A stretch of 64,000 nt of DNA from Ipomoea triloba. Taxonomy: Eukaryota; Streptophyta; Magnoliopsida; Solanales; Convolvulaceae. Location of the stretch: contig NC_044924.1 in NCBI RefSeq assembly GCF_003576645.1, positions 6,440,093 through 6,504,092 of the forward strand. Direction: 5' to 3'. The notes under the pieces were generated by a model, which saw only the letters and a list, made by a program, of their open reading frames with translations, did no database searches and was not told where the DNA came from. How positions within the stretch are numbered: the first letter of the stretch is position 1; each line of letters opens with the position of its first letter. Shown here one piece after another: positions 9,763 to 21,104 of the stretch. The translations under genes and the position numbers were made by a program.

Positions 9763-12687
9763 CCTTGCTTTCAAACTTAAAAGACTTAAGTCGAAACTAC
9801 GAGATTGGAATCGATCAACTTTTGGCAACATATTTGATAAGGTCAAGAAAGCGGAAGAAACAGTCTCTGAAGCTCAGTCTCGTTTCGATGATGAACCAAA
9901 CGAGACAAACAGAGAAACTCTCAATCGTGAAAAAGCTCTCCTCCTACTTTCCTTAAACAAGAGGAAATGTTTTGGAAACAGAAAGCTCGAATAAAATGGC
10001 TTAGTGAAGGTGATGCTAATACAGCTTTCTTTCATGCAACGGTGAAAGACCGAATCAGAAAGCAACGCATTTGTGGAGTTAGAAATTCTGAAGGACTCAT
10101 CCTCACAGAACAACAAGAAATCCAAAATGAAGCAGTGAAATATTTTTCAGAATTATTTAAAGCAGAGGATTGCTCAAATATTCATGATCTTCTGGAATTT
10201 ATCCCACCGCTCCTTTCTGAGAAGGAAAATCAAGCTCTAAGCTCAGTTGTCTCACCGGAAGAAATAAAAACAGCAGTTTGGGACTTGGACCCAGACAGCA
10301 CTCCTGGACCAGATGGTTTCTCTGGAGCCTTCTTCCGTTGTTGCTGGGATATAATCAAACAAGATGTTCACATAGCGGTGCTTGATTTTTCTGCTGGAGT
10401 CCCAATCCCCCAAGCAATCGCAAGTGCACAAATTGTGCTCATCCCAAAAAAATCAAATCCTGAAACTTTTGCGGATTTTAGGCCAATATCACTATGCTCC
10501 TTTGTAAGCAAGATTTTCACTCGCATCATAGCAACCCGGATGCGCAACATCCTTCCATTTCTTATATCTCCAGAACAAGCTGGTTTTGTTAAAGGAAGGT
10601 CGATTCAAGACAACATTCTCCTGGCCATGGAACTCTTACAATCAATTGATAAAAGATGTCGTGGTTGTAATGTTGCAATCAAGCTTGATATGATGAAAGC
10701 ATTTGACCGTGTAGCTTGGCCTTTCCTGAAAGCTCTACTTCTCAAATTTGGCTTCTCTACTTTTTTTGTCAACCTAATCATGCAAAACCTCACTGCCACG
10801 CGCTTCTCAGTTCTTGTCAACGGAGTGAGTAGCGGTTTCTTCCAACCATCAAGAGGAGTTAAACAAGGTGACCCCCTATCACCTTTGCTATTCATACTGA
10901 CTTCAGAAGGACTCTCAAGAGCTTTAGTCAGGAAAGTTGGGACAGGTATGATTCAACCATACAAGAACCCCTCAGCTGCTTGCCCGATCATTACTCATCT
11001 TGCTTTTGCAGATGATATTCTTATTTTTGCAAGTGGAAGCCGAAAATCCTTGCAGAATATAAAGGCTACACTTCAAGAATATGAGCAAGCATCAGGACAG
11101 AAAATCAACTTTTCCAAAAGTTTCTTTGTTACTTCAAAATTTGCTTCCACAGCAAGAATCAACACAATCACTCGAGAGCTTGGTATGCATAGACACACTA
11201 TTCCTTTCAAATATCTTGGAGTCAATTTGTTTAAAGGAAGAAATAAAAGCTTTTACTACCAACATATCCTAGATGGGATTGACAAAAGATTACTTGGCTG
11301 GCAGAGAAAACTTCTTTCTACAGGCGGAAGAATCATTTTGATCAAACACGTCCTATCAACAATCCCTTTGTACTCACTGGCTTCGATACAACTCCCTAAA
11401 GGAGTTATCCATTCTATTGAGCAAAGGATGGCAAACTTTTTCTGGGGTTCTAACCAAGGTCACAATAAAAGGCATTGGACTTCCTGGTCCAAACTTTGTT
11501 TTCCAGAAAAAGAGGGAGGCTTGGGTTTTAGATCTTTACCGGCTTTGCAATCCACTTTTGCTGCCAAACTTTGGTTTTCATACTGCAAAGGAGGCACCAT
11601 ATGGAGTGACTACATGAGAATCCTGCATCCAAACCCAAACAAACCTTCGAGTTATTCTGACTCAATAACTTGGCGACGAATGAAATCTGTGTCTTCTACA
11701 GTTGAGGATAACATCACTTTCTTAGAGGATGAGTTGATCTGGCAACCTTCTACCTTGGGATCTTTCACCTTCGACACAGCTTACAACCTCTTCCGTCCAA
11801 GTAAGTGTGTCACTTTGTCTTATTCAAATATTTGGTCAAATTTAATACCCAAAAAAATCTCAGTCTTCCTTTGGAGAATGCTTCATCGTCATCTTCCCTT
11901 TCCGGATTGTATTCAAAAATTTGGTTTTCACCAACCTTCAGTTTGCCCTTTCTGTTGGAATGAGAATGCTTCTCTTGAACATTGCATGCGGAGTTGTTCA
12001 AGCATTATAGAAATTTGGGTTTATTTTGCAAACCTCTTCAATGTCAATCTTGGTCTTGCCACCTCAGTTCGAACAACATGCCATGTCTGGTGGCTATCAG
12101 CAGAACCAGAAGACGGATGGAGTAATGTTTCAGCTACCATTCGAAAATTAATGCCTTGCTTTATTCTATGGAATGTATGGAAGAAGTACAACACTCTGAT
12201 TTATGAAGGAGGGCGCTACTCGCAGGACCGTATTATTTGGGAGATTAAAAATGATTTCCTTGCCTTTTCGGTAACCCATCCCTTTTGTTCCTCAAAAGCC
12301 TCCGACCAAAGATTTATTGAAGCCGGTCTCGTGACTTCTTTCACTAACCCGAGACCAAAGAAGACCCTTTGGATTAAATGGCAACACCCTCCCATTGGAC
12401 GCTTAAAGCTCAATTCTGATGCTTCCTTTTCAGCAATCTCTTGTGGAGGAGGTGCGATCCTACGAAACTCTGAAGGTTTTTTTATTGTTGCATTATCTTT
12501 TCCCCTTACAGCTTCCTGTGCACTAGAAGCGGAAGCTCTTGCTCTTGCCTTTGCTATGAGATGGTGTGATCTGGCAGCTCGTAAACCAACTCTCATTGAA
12601 GTGGACTCCTCAGTTCTTGTCCATCTCATTCTTAATCACGAAGCTCCAATCCCATGGAAGATTAGACAATCAATTTTCACCATTCGA

Positions 12688-12712
12688 NNNNNNNNNNNNN
12701 NNNNNNNNNNNN
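12688..12712. other. assembly gap (25 N)
   Basis: A run of 25 N inside the LINE. The sequence just right of it (from 12713) repeats the sequence from 10974 onward, so the two contig ends overlap and were not merged. Confidence 0.98.
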
Positions 12713-14425
12713 AGCTGCTTGCCCGATCATTACTCATCTTGCTTTTGCAGATGATATTCTTATTTTGCAAGTGGAAGCCGAAAATCCTTGCAGAATATAA
12801 AGGCTACACTTCAAGAATATGAGCAAGCATCAGGACAGAAAATCAACTTTTCCAAAAGTTTCTTTGTTACTTCAAAATTTGCTTCCACAGCAAGAATCAA
12901 CACAATCACTCGAGAGCTTGGTATGCATAGACACACTATTCCTTTCAAATATCTTGGAGTCAATTTGTTTAAAGGAAGAAATAAAAGCTTTTACTACCAA
13001 CATATCCTAGATGGGATTGACAAAAGATTACTTGGCTGGCAGAGAAAACTTCTTTCTACAGGCGGAAGAATCATTTTGATCAAACACGTCCTATCAACAA
13101 TCCCTTTGTACTCACTGGCTTCGATACAACTCCCTAAAGGAGTTATCCATTCTATTGAGCAAAGGATGGCAAACTTTTTCTGGGGTTCTAACCAAGGTCA
13201 CAATAAAAGGCATTGGACTTCCTGGTCCAAACTTTGTTTTCCAGAAAAAGAGGGAGGCTTGGGTTTTAGATCTTTACCGGCTTTGCAATCCACTTTTGCT
13301 GCCAAACTTTGGTTTTCATACTGCAAAGGAGGCACCATATGGAGTGACTACATGAGAATCCTGCATCCAAACCCAAACAAACCTTCGAGTTATTCTGACT
13401 CAATAACTTGGCGACGAATGAAATCTGTGTCTTCTACAGTTGAGGATAACATCACTTTCTTAGAGGATGAGTTGATCTGGCAACCTTCTACCTTGGGATC
13501 TTTCACCTTCGACACAGCTTACAACCTCTTCCGTCCAAGTAAGTGTGTCACTTTGTCTTATTCAAATATTTGGTCAAATTTAATACCCAAAAAAATCTCA
13601 GTCTTCCTTTGGAGAATGCTTCATCGTCATCTTCCCTTTCCGGATTGTATTCAAAAATTTGGTTTTCACCAACCTTCAGTTTGCCCTTTCTGTTGGAATG
13701 AGAATGCTTCTCTTGAACATTGCATGCGGAGTTGTTCAAGCATTATAGAAATTTGGGTTTATTTTGCAAACCTCTTCAATGTCAATCTTGGTCTTGCCAC
13801 CTCAGTTCGAACAACATGCCATGTCTGGTGGCTATCAGCAGAACCAGAAGACGGATGGAGTAATGTTTCAGCTACCATTCGAAAATTAATGCCTTGCTTT
13901 ATTCTATGGAATGTATGGAAGAAGTACAACACTCTGATTTATGAAGGAGGGCGCTACTCGCAGGACCGTATTATTTGGGAGATTAAAAATGATTTCCTTG
14001 CCTTTTCGGTAACCCATCCCTTTTGTTCCTCAAAAGCCTCCGACCAAAGATTTATTGAAGCCGGTCTCGTGACTTCTTTCACTAACCCGAGACCAAAGAA
14101 GACCCTTTGGATTAAATGGCAACACCCTCCCATTGGACGCTTAAAGCTCAATTCTGATGCTTCCTTTTCAGCAATCTCTTGTGGAGGAGGTGCGATCCTA
14201 CGAAACTCTGAAGGTTTTTTTATTGTTGCATTATCTTTTCCCCTTACAGCTTCCTGTGCACTAGAAGCGGAAGCTCTTGCTCTTGCCTTTGCTATGAGAT
14301 GGTGTGATCTGGCAGCTCGTAAACCAACTCTCATTGAAGTGGACTCCTCAGTTCTTGTCCATCTCATTCTTAATCACGAAGCTCCAATCCCATGGAAGAT
14401 TAGACAATCAATTTTCACCATTCGA
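12713..14425 (+). repeat. second copy of the 1.7 kb LINE segment (probable assembly duplication)
   Basis: 1713 bases that match 10974-12687. The only difference I found is one T missing from a T-run (Ts after 'attctta', near 12762). That indel puts the start of the copy out of frame. Near-identity, the exact junction at the N gap and the homopolymer difference fit two unmerged contig ends or haplotypes better than a real tandem duplication. Confidence 0.9.
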
Positions 14426-14637
14426 AAATTGCTCTCGTCATGGTCATCTTCAATTGCTCACTCATATAGAGAAACAAACAAGGTTGCAGATTCTTTAGCT
14501 TCTTTTGGTTGTAATCTCCTTTCTCCATCTGTTTTTTTCACCCCCATCTCTTTACCTCCTTCTGTTATCTCTTCTCTTTTGTATGACTGGAGGGGTCTTT
14601 TGACCCCTAGATTATCCTCCTAATAAATATCTCCTTT

Positions 14638-14671
<34 letters not shown>

Positions 14672-14674
<3 letters not shown>

Positions 14675-14691
14675 TAGTTGAATTTTGGGGC
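14672..14691. repeat. right target-site duplication of the LINE
   Basis: Exact repeat of 9743-9762, immediately after the poly(A) tail. Confidence 0.95.
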
Positions 14692-15252
14692 AGATCTTAT
14701 AGTATAGTAACATTGATAGGTCTGCTTATTGGTTTAGGTGTTTGAGTTAAGAAGAGAGTGATAAAAGGTCGGAGAGTCCTAAGCCTAATGATCTTTAAGT
14801 GAGAATCTCTCAAAAATTTCATCATTCTATCATTAAATGCGATATTTATAGGGGATGGGAAGGGACATATGTTGGATTCTCGGCATGCTTGATACGTGTT
14901 GCACATGCAGTCAGCAAATTCGATGGTCGTGCAGTCTACGTGCCGCGATATTCTGACTGGCCACTAAATGGTGAGGTTTGGTTGAGATCAAGAATTAAGG
15001 TTTTGCTCTCTAGGTTGGGTTATTTGTCTCGACCTCGTCGACCTCACAAGGTCGGAACTCGGAACCAATCTTAAGGTGAGGCAAAAGGTATGCATTAATT
15101 AGTCATTTGCTCGTGTTTTGTATTGAGGTCGGGTCGGTCAAGTTCAGGGAATTTAGCATTTTAAAATTAAATTACTAATATGCTAAAATGTTAAAAAACA
15201 AATAGTGGAATTTCTTCTGGTTTAAATGAGTTTCTTACAAATGCTCAACAAA
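14692..15252. other. intergenic DNA before the first tRNA-Gly
   Basis: No gene is supported. The last roughly 100 bp (from about 15155) resemble 16690-16779 and form the left part of the tRNA-containing duplication. Confidence 0.5.
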
Positions 15253-15323
15253 GCACCAGTGGTCTAGTGGTAGAATAGTACCCTGCCACGGTACAGACCC
15301 GGGTTCGATTCCCGGCTGGTGCA
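15253..15323 (+). tRNA. tRNA-Gly (GCC), copy 1
   Basis: 71 nt that fold as a standard cloverleaf. The acceptor stem pairs GCACCAG with CTGGTGC. The A box is TGGTCTAGTGG, the anticodon loop CTGCCAC carries GCC, and the B box is GGTTCGATTCC. No intron. Identical in sequence to the copy at 16780. Confidence 0.98.
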
Positions 15324-16779
15324 TACTTCTTTTCCCCAACAGCGCAGTTGTAGAATTCAGTAATGAAATCATGTTTTTGGTTGCATCAAGCTATGGCGAA
15401 ATTCATAAACAATCTCACGCCCTTTAAATTTAATTCAAAAAGGAAAAAAGAGAATTCCAAACACATGTTCATTTCGAGAAAGTAAGAATTACATGGTGGA
15501 GGAGTTGTTTGAATGTTGGTCAACCGATTGGACAAGAAGATTTTGCATAAAATTTTAAGATACTGGAAGAGGAAGGAAGGTGTGTTTGGCTGCGATATGT
15601 TGGAATGAAAAAGTTTGGCGTAACACTTGAACCCTTACTAGGAATAGGATCACAGTGAAAAAAGCTATTAGAGAAGCACTTAGTTGGCTGAAGTAGAAGC
15701 AACTGGACAGGGTGCAAGTGGAATCTGGTGCCATGGTAGTAGCACTAAGGCTTAGTTTCAAAGTAATTCAAACTTGGGTGTATCTTCATTTGAGTGATAT
15801 TGAAAGACATTAAAGATACGATGAACATGTTTGTTCAGATTAATATTTTTTTTGTTAAACATTCTGAGAATCGGTTGTCTACGTATTAGCCAGAGAGTCT
15901 GTTTCTAGGCCTGAACCTAAGAAGTGGTTCCCTTATGCTTTTGTTTTCTTTGTAATGTTTTGGTTGATGATATGAACTAAAGTTCTATGTTTGTTTAAAA
16001 AAAAAAAGAGAGTAAAGCATGTGTTTTGGGATTGAGGTGTGGGAAAGTTCAGGTTGAACATGTGTATAGAGAGCAAAACTATGTCACAAATTGTGTGTAT
16101 ATAAAGAGTAAAATTGTGTCACAAGTTGTCTGTGTATAAACTTATAGAGCAAAGTTGTGTCACAGATTGTCTTATAAATCTTACTCGTCCGAACATCAAT
16201 GATTGAAAGGAGATGATGAGTCCTCCTAAGTTGATGCTCTCTTTGTTGCGCAATGGTTATATGTGAATTGCGAGGATGAGAAGAGTCATAGTTATACATA
16301 TTTAGCTTTGGGTTACCTCCATTCTTGTGATTAAAAAAAGAGTGTTTTGAGAGCAAAGTAGAATGAGACATACTTTTGTTTGGAGTTCTACCTAGTACCT
16401 ACTATACACATGGGTTGTGGGTTTTGATGGAGGATTGTATGGGTGTTTGCTGATAGAGAAGGGTGGGTGTTTGGTTGATGAATGATGATAGCTTGGTGTT
16501 TGATGGCACAAAGGTGTTCCTTTTAGAATGCCCTTCCCATTATTAACTTAAATTAAATTATTCAATTATATCCTTAATTCCTTATACTTTTGGGGCTATG
16601 ATCTAAAGGTATTATTGTATTTAATTCAGAACTTTTTAAATTTTTTTTAAAAATATAAAGATAACATGATATGACTAATAAATTAACAAAAAAAAATTAA
16701 ATTACTAATATGGTAAATTTTAAAAACAAGCAGTTAATTTCTTCTTAATAAAGACATTTTCTTAGACACTAATCACTAC
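15324..16779. other. spacer between the two tRNA-Gly genes
   Basis: No protein gene is supported. About 170 bp after the tRNA match the sequence after copy 2 at about 85% by eye. At 16072-16171 a motif like 'agcaaaattgtgtcaca' recurs three times; it also occurs at 9639-9664, so it is a small dispersed repeat. Confidence 0.5.
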
Positions 16780-16850
16780 GCACCAGTGGTCTAGTGGTAG
16801 AATAGTACCCTGCCACGGTACAGACCCGGGTTCGATTCCCGGCTGGTGCA
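16780..16850 (+). tRNA. tRNA-Gly (GCC), copy 2
   Basis: 71 nt, identical to 15253-15323, with the same GCC anticodon, A box and B box. The flanks on both sides are also related to those of copy 1. This is a local tandem duplication, not two independent tRNA insertions. Confidence 0.98.
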
Positions 16851-17071
16851 TCATTTTTGCACCGCAAAATCCTTGAACTGAGTACTGAAATCATGTTTTT
16901 TGTTGCATCTAGGCGAATTCATAAATAATCTCACACACTTTAAACTTAATTCAAAAGGAAAAAGAGAATGCAAAACACATTTTCATTTTGAGACGTAAGA
17001 ATTACACAGTGAAATACCAACATACAGCTCCCAGAAGAGGCACAGAGTATATCATAATGACTTCGATAACA

Positions 17072-19260
17072 CTAGAACTTTTCTACTCTTACTCCATCTT
17101 TGTTATACTCATAAGCATCTTTATTTCTGGTTTTCTTCATGCCAACTGAGAAATGGAGTTTTGAGTTATCACACGAAATTGCAGACACTTTGACCCAAAT
17201 CATCACCTTTGTTTTAATCCCGTCAATGTCACTTAGCTTTCCCTTGTCAAGACACCCAGTTACGGTAGTATTAAATCGCAAAACAGATGAATCCTTGTAG
17301 CCCACTTCACATATGGACGGTATATTGACAGTCAGCTTCCGTGTCTCTTCATCAAATTCATAGTTTGTGGCGTCACGAGGGAAAATACCTATTGGCAATT
17401 CATAGTCCTTAAGCAGCTCTGGTAGTGGCTTTTGTACCGATCCTGCAAAAGCCAATCTTTTAGTCTCATTAATGTAATAGATACAAAAAAAAAAAAAAAT
17501 CAGATCTTTCTTTACAAAATACTTTAAAAAAACTCTTATAGAAATTCACTCTCTTCTGCATTCAATTGAAGACAGACAAAACAAATGATAGCAGCATTTG
17601 CATGCACCCTAGATTGTTTAGGTGCATAGTGTGTGCACCCCCCTTATAGATGACATTCAGATTGTTAAATTAAACAATAAATATCAATGTTTGGCTTGGT
17701 AACCACAAGGTTTCAAGTTTGACCCCCAATGGAAGCAACCTATTGGCTTTCTTGGTTTGAGCTGGTCAGCTATGGGCAACCTAAGCTGGTTTACCCCCTT
17801 GTTCTTCGACAGCTAGAGTCACAAGGAGGGGTTTACCCAGTGTACACTCTCGGATAGTAGTAGTGGGTTGCAAAAAAAATCAATGTTTAATTGTTTAAAT
17901 CATAATAAACTTAGGTGGCATAATATATTATCTTTTAAACTGTTACCGCTTGATCATTGATATTACTAATTTGAATACAAATTATTCATGGGATGCATGT
18001 AGCTTTTGTATGCAAGTATTTGTGAACAAATGAAACTAGTAGAATGAATTACTGAAACGTATGAACACACCTTTAATTTTGTTAACCAACCATTTGGCTC
18101 CTCCTTCTATGCTGTTTGACACAGACTAAGTAGTAAACAAGGAAAACAGTTAGCTACGAAATGCCAAAAGAAAGAACAAAACAAATTGAAGGGAAACCTA
18201 ATAGCAAACATGCAATCTCTCTTCAAATGGCTCCAATCAACGTTAGTTTGTCTGAAACCGAAAATCAACTAAATTCACATCAGTGAATTTTATAAGAAAT
18301 TCTGTATCACCAAGATATAATTGTGATCATGCTTGTTGTGGATTGGCAAGCTAGGAGTCTAAAAAAGATACACTGATTTCAAGCAAATTCTAAGCCATAT
18401 AGGCATAAGACCTTCATGTTCCTGAGATGTGTGTGCATTGATTTTTTCTTTTTTTAAATCTAAAGAATTAGCTTCTATATATCTATTAGCCATCCTTGCA
18501 AAATTCCTATAACATTGTTTGCATTACACCACATTTGGCAAGTCTCTAACATTTCCCCCCAAAGCCTCAATGAGAAATGCTATCAGCATGGGCAGGCCCG
18601 TCCTTGTGGACATTCTTCACACCTAATGAAACGCTGAGTCATAGTAATTTATCCATCTATTATTTAATCGGGTCCAAAATACACAATTTATATCCTGAAT
18701 GTTCACAATTTATATACTGAATGCTGACAACTAAATATTCACAATTTACATACTGAATGTTCACAATTTGAATTGTGAGCATTTAGTATGTAAATTGTGA
18801 TGAGTTCAACTTGCAAGGGTATGTAAATTGTGATGGGTATATGGTATAATTATTGGACAAAATGCAATTAAACCTAATCCCCAGATAATTTTATGGCGTA
18901 TGATTCTACTTTCAACCCAACAAACCAAATTATTTCATCCCGGATCCCAAATAACCTTGATAAGCATATGATCAACATTAATGAACAATATGATCTCATA
19001 ATCTTAAACAGAACACCATAGTAATTAATGATTCATCGTCACCATTCACTGAAACCCCAGAATCAAATGCTCAAATGGATTAAACCGATCAGCAAAATCA
19101 AACATCACAGGAATGCAATTGCAAAACGCAAAATTTAAGAAACCGAAGTAACAAACAAGGATAAGGATGTTACGTTGATATCATTGCCGACGGAATTGAG
19201 ATCGCTGCTGGCTTTCTGGCCTACCCAGTAAGACCCCACCTTGCCCATTATCGAATCCAT
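17072..19260 (-). CDS. DUF538-family protein, 3 exons
   Basis: Plant-specific protein of unknown biochemical role. Exons (minus) 19174-19260, 18071-18125 and 17072-17442 splice with GT-AG sites into 170 aa. The N-terminal part is MDSIMGKVGSYWVGQKA, then SIEGGAKWLVNKIKG. The DUF538 domain follows, with LPELLKDYELPIGIFPRDAT, EVGYKDSSVLRF, TVTGCL, KGKLSDIDGIKTKVMIWVKV and the end GVRVEKF. This arrangement matches a conserved DUF538 subgroup of about 170 aa. No signal peptide is visible, unlike many DUF538 proteins. Intron 2 contains a complete SINE-like element. Confidence 0.9.
17693..17878 (+). mobile_element. SINE-like retroelement with target-site duplication
   Basis: 186 bp flanked by a 10-bp direct repeat, ATCAATGTTT (17683-17692 and 17879-17888). 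It has a B-box-like 'ggtttcaagtttgaccc' near its start, then 'cttggtttgagctggtcagctatggg', 'ctagagtcacaagg' and 'gatagtagtagtgggttg', and ends in a short A run. Related pieces occur at 3530, 22860, 34508 and 43480. It sits in intron 2 of the DUF538 gene. Confidence 0.8.
18664..18842. repeat. palindromic repeat built from an 'attcacaatttatatactgaatgtt'-type unit
   Basis: The unit 'cacaatttacatactgaatg' occurs several times in one direction and then inverted (gtgagcatttagtatgtaaattgtg), so the region can fold back. The same unit with a similar flank (caaaatacacaattta) occurs at 49317-49385. It may be a small MITE-like family. It lies in intron 1 of the DUF538 gene. Confidence 0.6.
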
Positions 19261-21104
19261 CCCTAATCCCTATACGTATATCACAGTATTTGTGCGTAAA
19301 GATGACAGTACGAATAAGAGCTTTGCATACGAATTGAATGAAGAGGCGGTCTCTCTCTTTCTCCCACGAACGCAATTGGATTAGAGAGAGCAGAGAAATG
19401 TAGTCTCCGTTTGTTCTTGGCGAATTTTCAGCCAAAAACATGACTGTGTCGTTTTCCCTCCATTTTCTGTTGATTTCTCAGTTCTTCTTCGTAATTTCAG
19501 CCGTTCTTTTGTCCTACGGACCAACTCCCTTTGTCCTAATGTAATATACGGAGTATTTGGAAATTATAAACTATTTCTCCGTATAAAATAACAATTTAAC
19601 TTTTAAAATTTAAAAATTTTCCAAAAGACAATGCCTTTATTTATTTATTTATTTATTATTATTATCCTTGATCACCTTTGTTAGTAACAATATTATTGAT
19701 AACTTTTAATAAATGGTTAGAAATATAGATCATGAATTTTCTCGATTCTCAAATGGTTGAAACATTGATCAAAATAGACATTTTTAATTGAAAATTTTAA
19801 TATTCTAATTAGGGATAAAAATATGCCAAGCTCTTTCATAGGGGTTTATGGTCTGACCTTACAAGATAGACCCAGATCTACAGAATAATTTGCCCAAGCT
19901 TAAGTCTTAAATTTATCTAGTAAGTTCATGCTTAATTTTCTAAAGTCGTGCTTGGCTCAGCCTATTTCCATCCCTAATTCTAATTACTTTAAGATGGTTT
20001 TTTAAAAGCGAGATTTTAGTATTATAAATACCATTACCTTGAATATGTGGAACTATATTTGAAAATTGACACTTTTTGTCTCATAATTAGATGCGTTGTC
20101 ACTTTTAATCACTCAATTGTTTATGAAGTTGTTTTTTGTCTTTGAATTCTATTAGAATTTTGATTGAAAAAGTAAGTTTATAGCAGACAATTGAGAGACA
20201 AAAATGAGCGACGATATAATTAAAGGATAAAAAATATTATATTCCTATAATAATTTAGAGGAGTCCTCTCACTTTTACTTTCAAAAGCTATACTCGCTGA
20301 TGTGTCTTCACAAAAAGATAAAGAAAATCAAAATGGGTGAGACTCAGACTTTAGATAATAGTCATGCATTCTACTTAGGGGTAAGATTTTTTGCACTTGT
20401 TTCACACCCTTTAGATGGAGATAAAAATTGTGATTCACCCGTGAATGAATGCACGCGAAAACAAGTTAATTCTAGCATGAAAGGCCAAATAGTAATGCAC
20501 TGTACTATAGTATTTGCTTAAGAGACACATACAAACACATAAAGCTTTATATATAATCACATTGTTACTTACTGAGTTTAGGATCGGAGGTCAAACTAAG
20601 TCAGATCTAGAAAAGTCAAAGAAACAAATTAACGAAATTAAAACTTGACATCAACGCTAACATGGACACTGAGAATCCAACTACTCCTACCTGCAAAATC
20701 CCTTTCCTTGCCATGACACTCCACCAAGTAAACTCTGCACAGTGCGCACGACCAAAAAGTCCCCATCTCCTCGCAACAAAGATAACTAGATAAGCCTCCA
20801 GTTTTCACAAGCAAGCGGGGCAGATTGGTCAATCCAAGCCCATTCAATGACTCCAAGCTAAGCAACATACATGACCGACCAATAACAATAGCTTTCATCC
20901 AACAACCATGAAGAATCAATCGATCAAAGCAGACAAAGAAAACTCAATTCCAACAACCTCCACAAATGCTAACCCTCTAACCTTAAACCTTACAATAACC
21001 TGCCACACAATAATACAACATTTCAACAACAAAAACATACAAAACCTCTCCGATATATAGTGGCTGCAGGTTTTCTGGTCATTCAAAGACAAAAGTTACG
21101 TTGT
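19261..21104. other. intergenic DNA between DUF538 and TBL genes
   Basis: The left part is the DUF538 promoter and 5' UTR. A (TTTA)n/(TTA)n tract lies at 19638-19661. A 93-codon minus-strand ORF at 20638-20919 resembles nothing I recognise. No gene is supported. Confidence 0.45.

Larger units (their letters stand above)
9967..14623 (+). pseudogene. LINE ORF2 fragment: reverse transcriptase, zf-RVT, RNase H
   Basis: The RT domain shows PGPDGFSGAFF, LIPKK, FRPISLC, KLDMMKAFDRV, GVKQGDPLSP and the catalytic LAFADDILIF. The Cys/His zf-RVT region (VCPFCWNENASLEHC) follows, then an RNase H-like domain (LKLNSDASF, EAEALALAFAMRW, IEVDSS). The N-terminal piece, starting near 9749, is in another frame and is joined by a frameshift near 9960-9990. 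Apart from that and the N gap with its duplicated copy, the frame is open to TAA at 14623, which suggests a fairly recent insertion. The missing 5' part makes it non-autonomous. Confidence 0.9.
9763..14671 (+). mobile_element. 5'-truncated L1-type LINE retrotransposon, with assembly duplication inside
   Basis: Non-LTR retrotransposon in sense orientation. It starts inside the endonuclease-to-RT linker (LKSKLRDWNRSTFGNIFDKV), so ORF1 and the endonuclease are absent. It continues through reverse transcriptase, zf-RVT and RNase H and ends in a poly(A) run of about 30 at 14642-14671. A 20-bp target-site duplication flanks it. A 25-N gap at 12688-12712 is followed by a second copy of 10974-12687, so the real element is probably about 3.2 kb rather than 4.9 kb. 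It inserted between mitoferrin and the tRNA-Gly genes. Confidence 0.95.

Noticed and set aside
10605..10895. Minus-strand ORFs opposite the LINE reverse transcriptase
   Set aside because: They are shadows of the sense RT coding sequence and resemble no known protein.
9967..12822. A single 951-residue reverse transcriptase gene
   Set aside because: It reads through the N gap into the wrong frame of the duplicated copy. The end of that reading is an artefact.
13548..14367. Separate genes on the minus strand at 13548 and 13954
   Set aside because: They repeat exactly the ORFs at 11810 and 12216 because of the duplicated LINE segment, and are antisense shadows.
15520..15761. Minus-strand ORFs between the tRNA-Gly genes as a second DUF538-like gene
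   Set aside because: The tRNA duplication ends near 15495 before any DUF538 sequence. The ORFs have no DUF538 motif.
20638..20919. 93-residue minus-strand ORF as a gene
   Set aside because: No family recognised, no splice partners or promoter, and codon pattern typical of chance. Not enough for a gene call.
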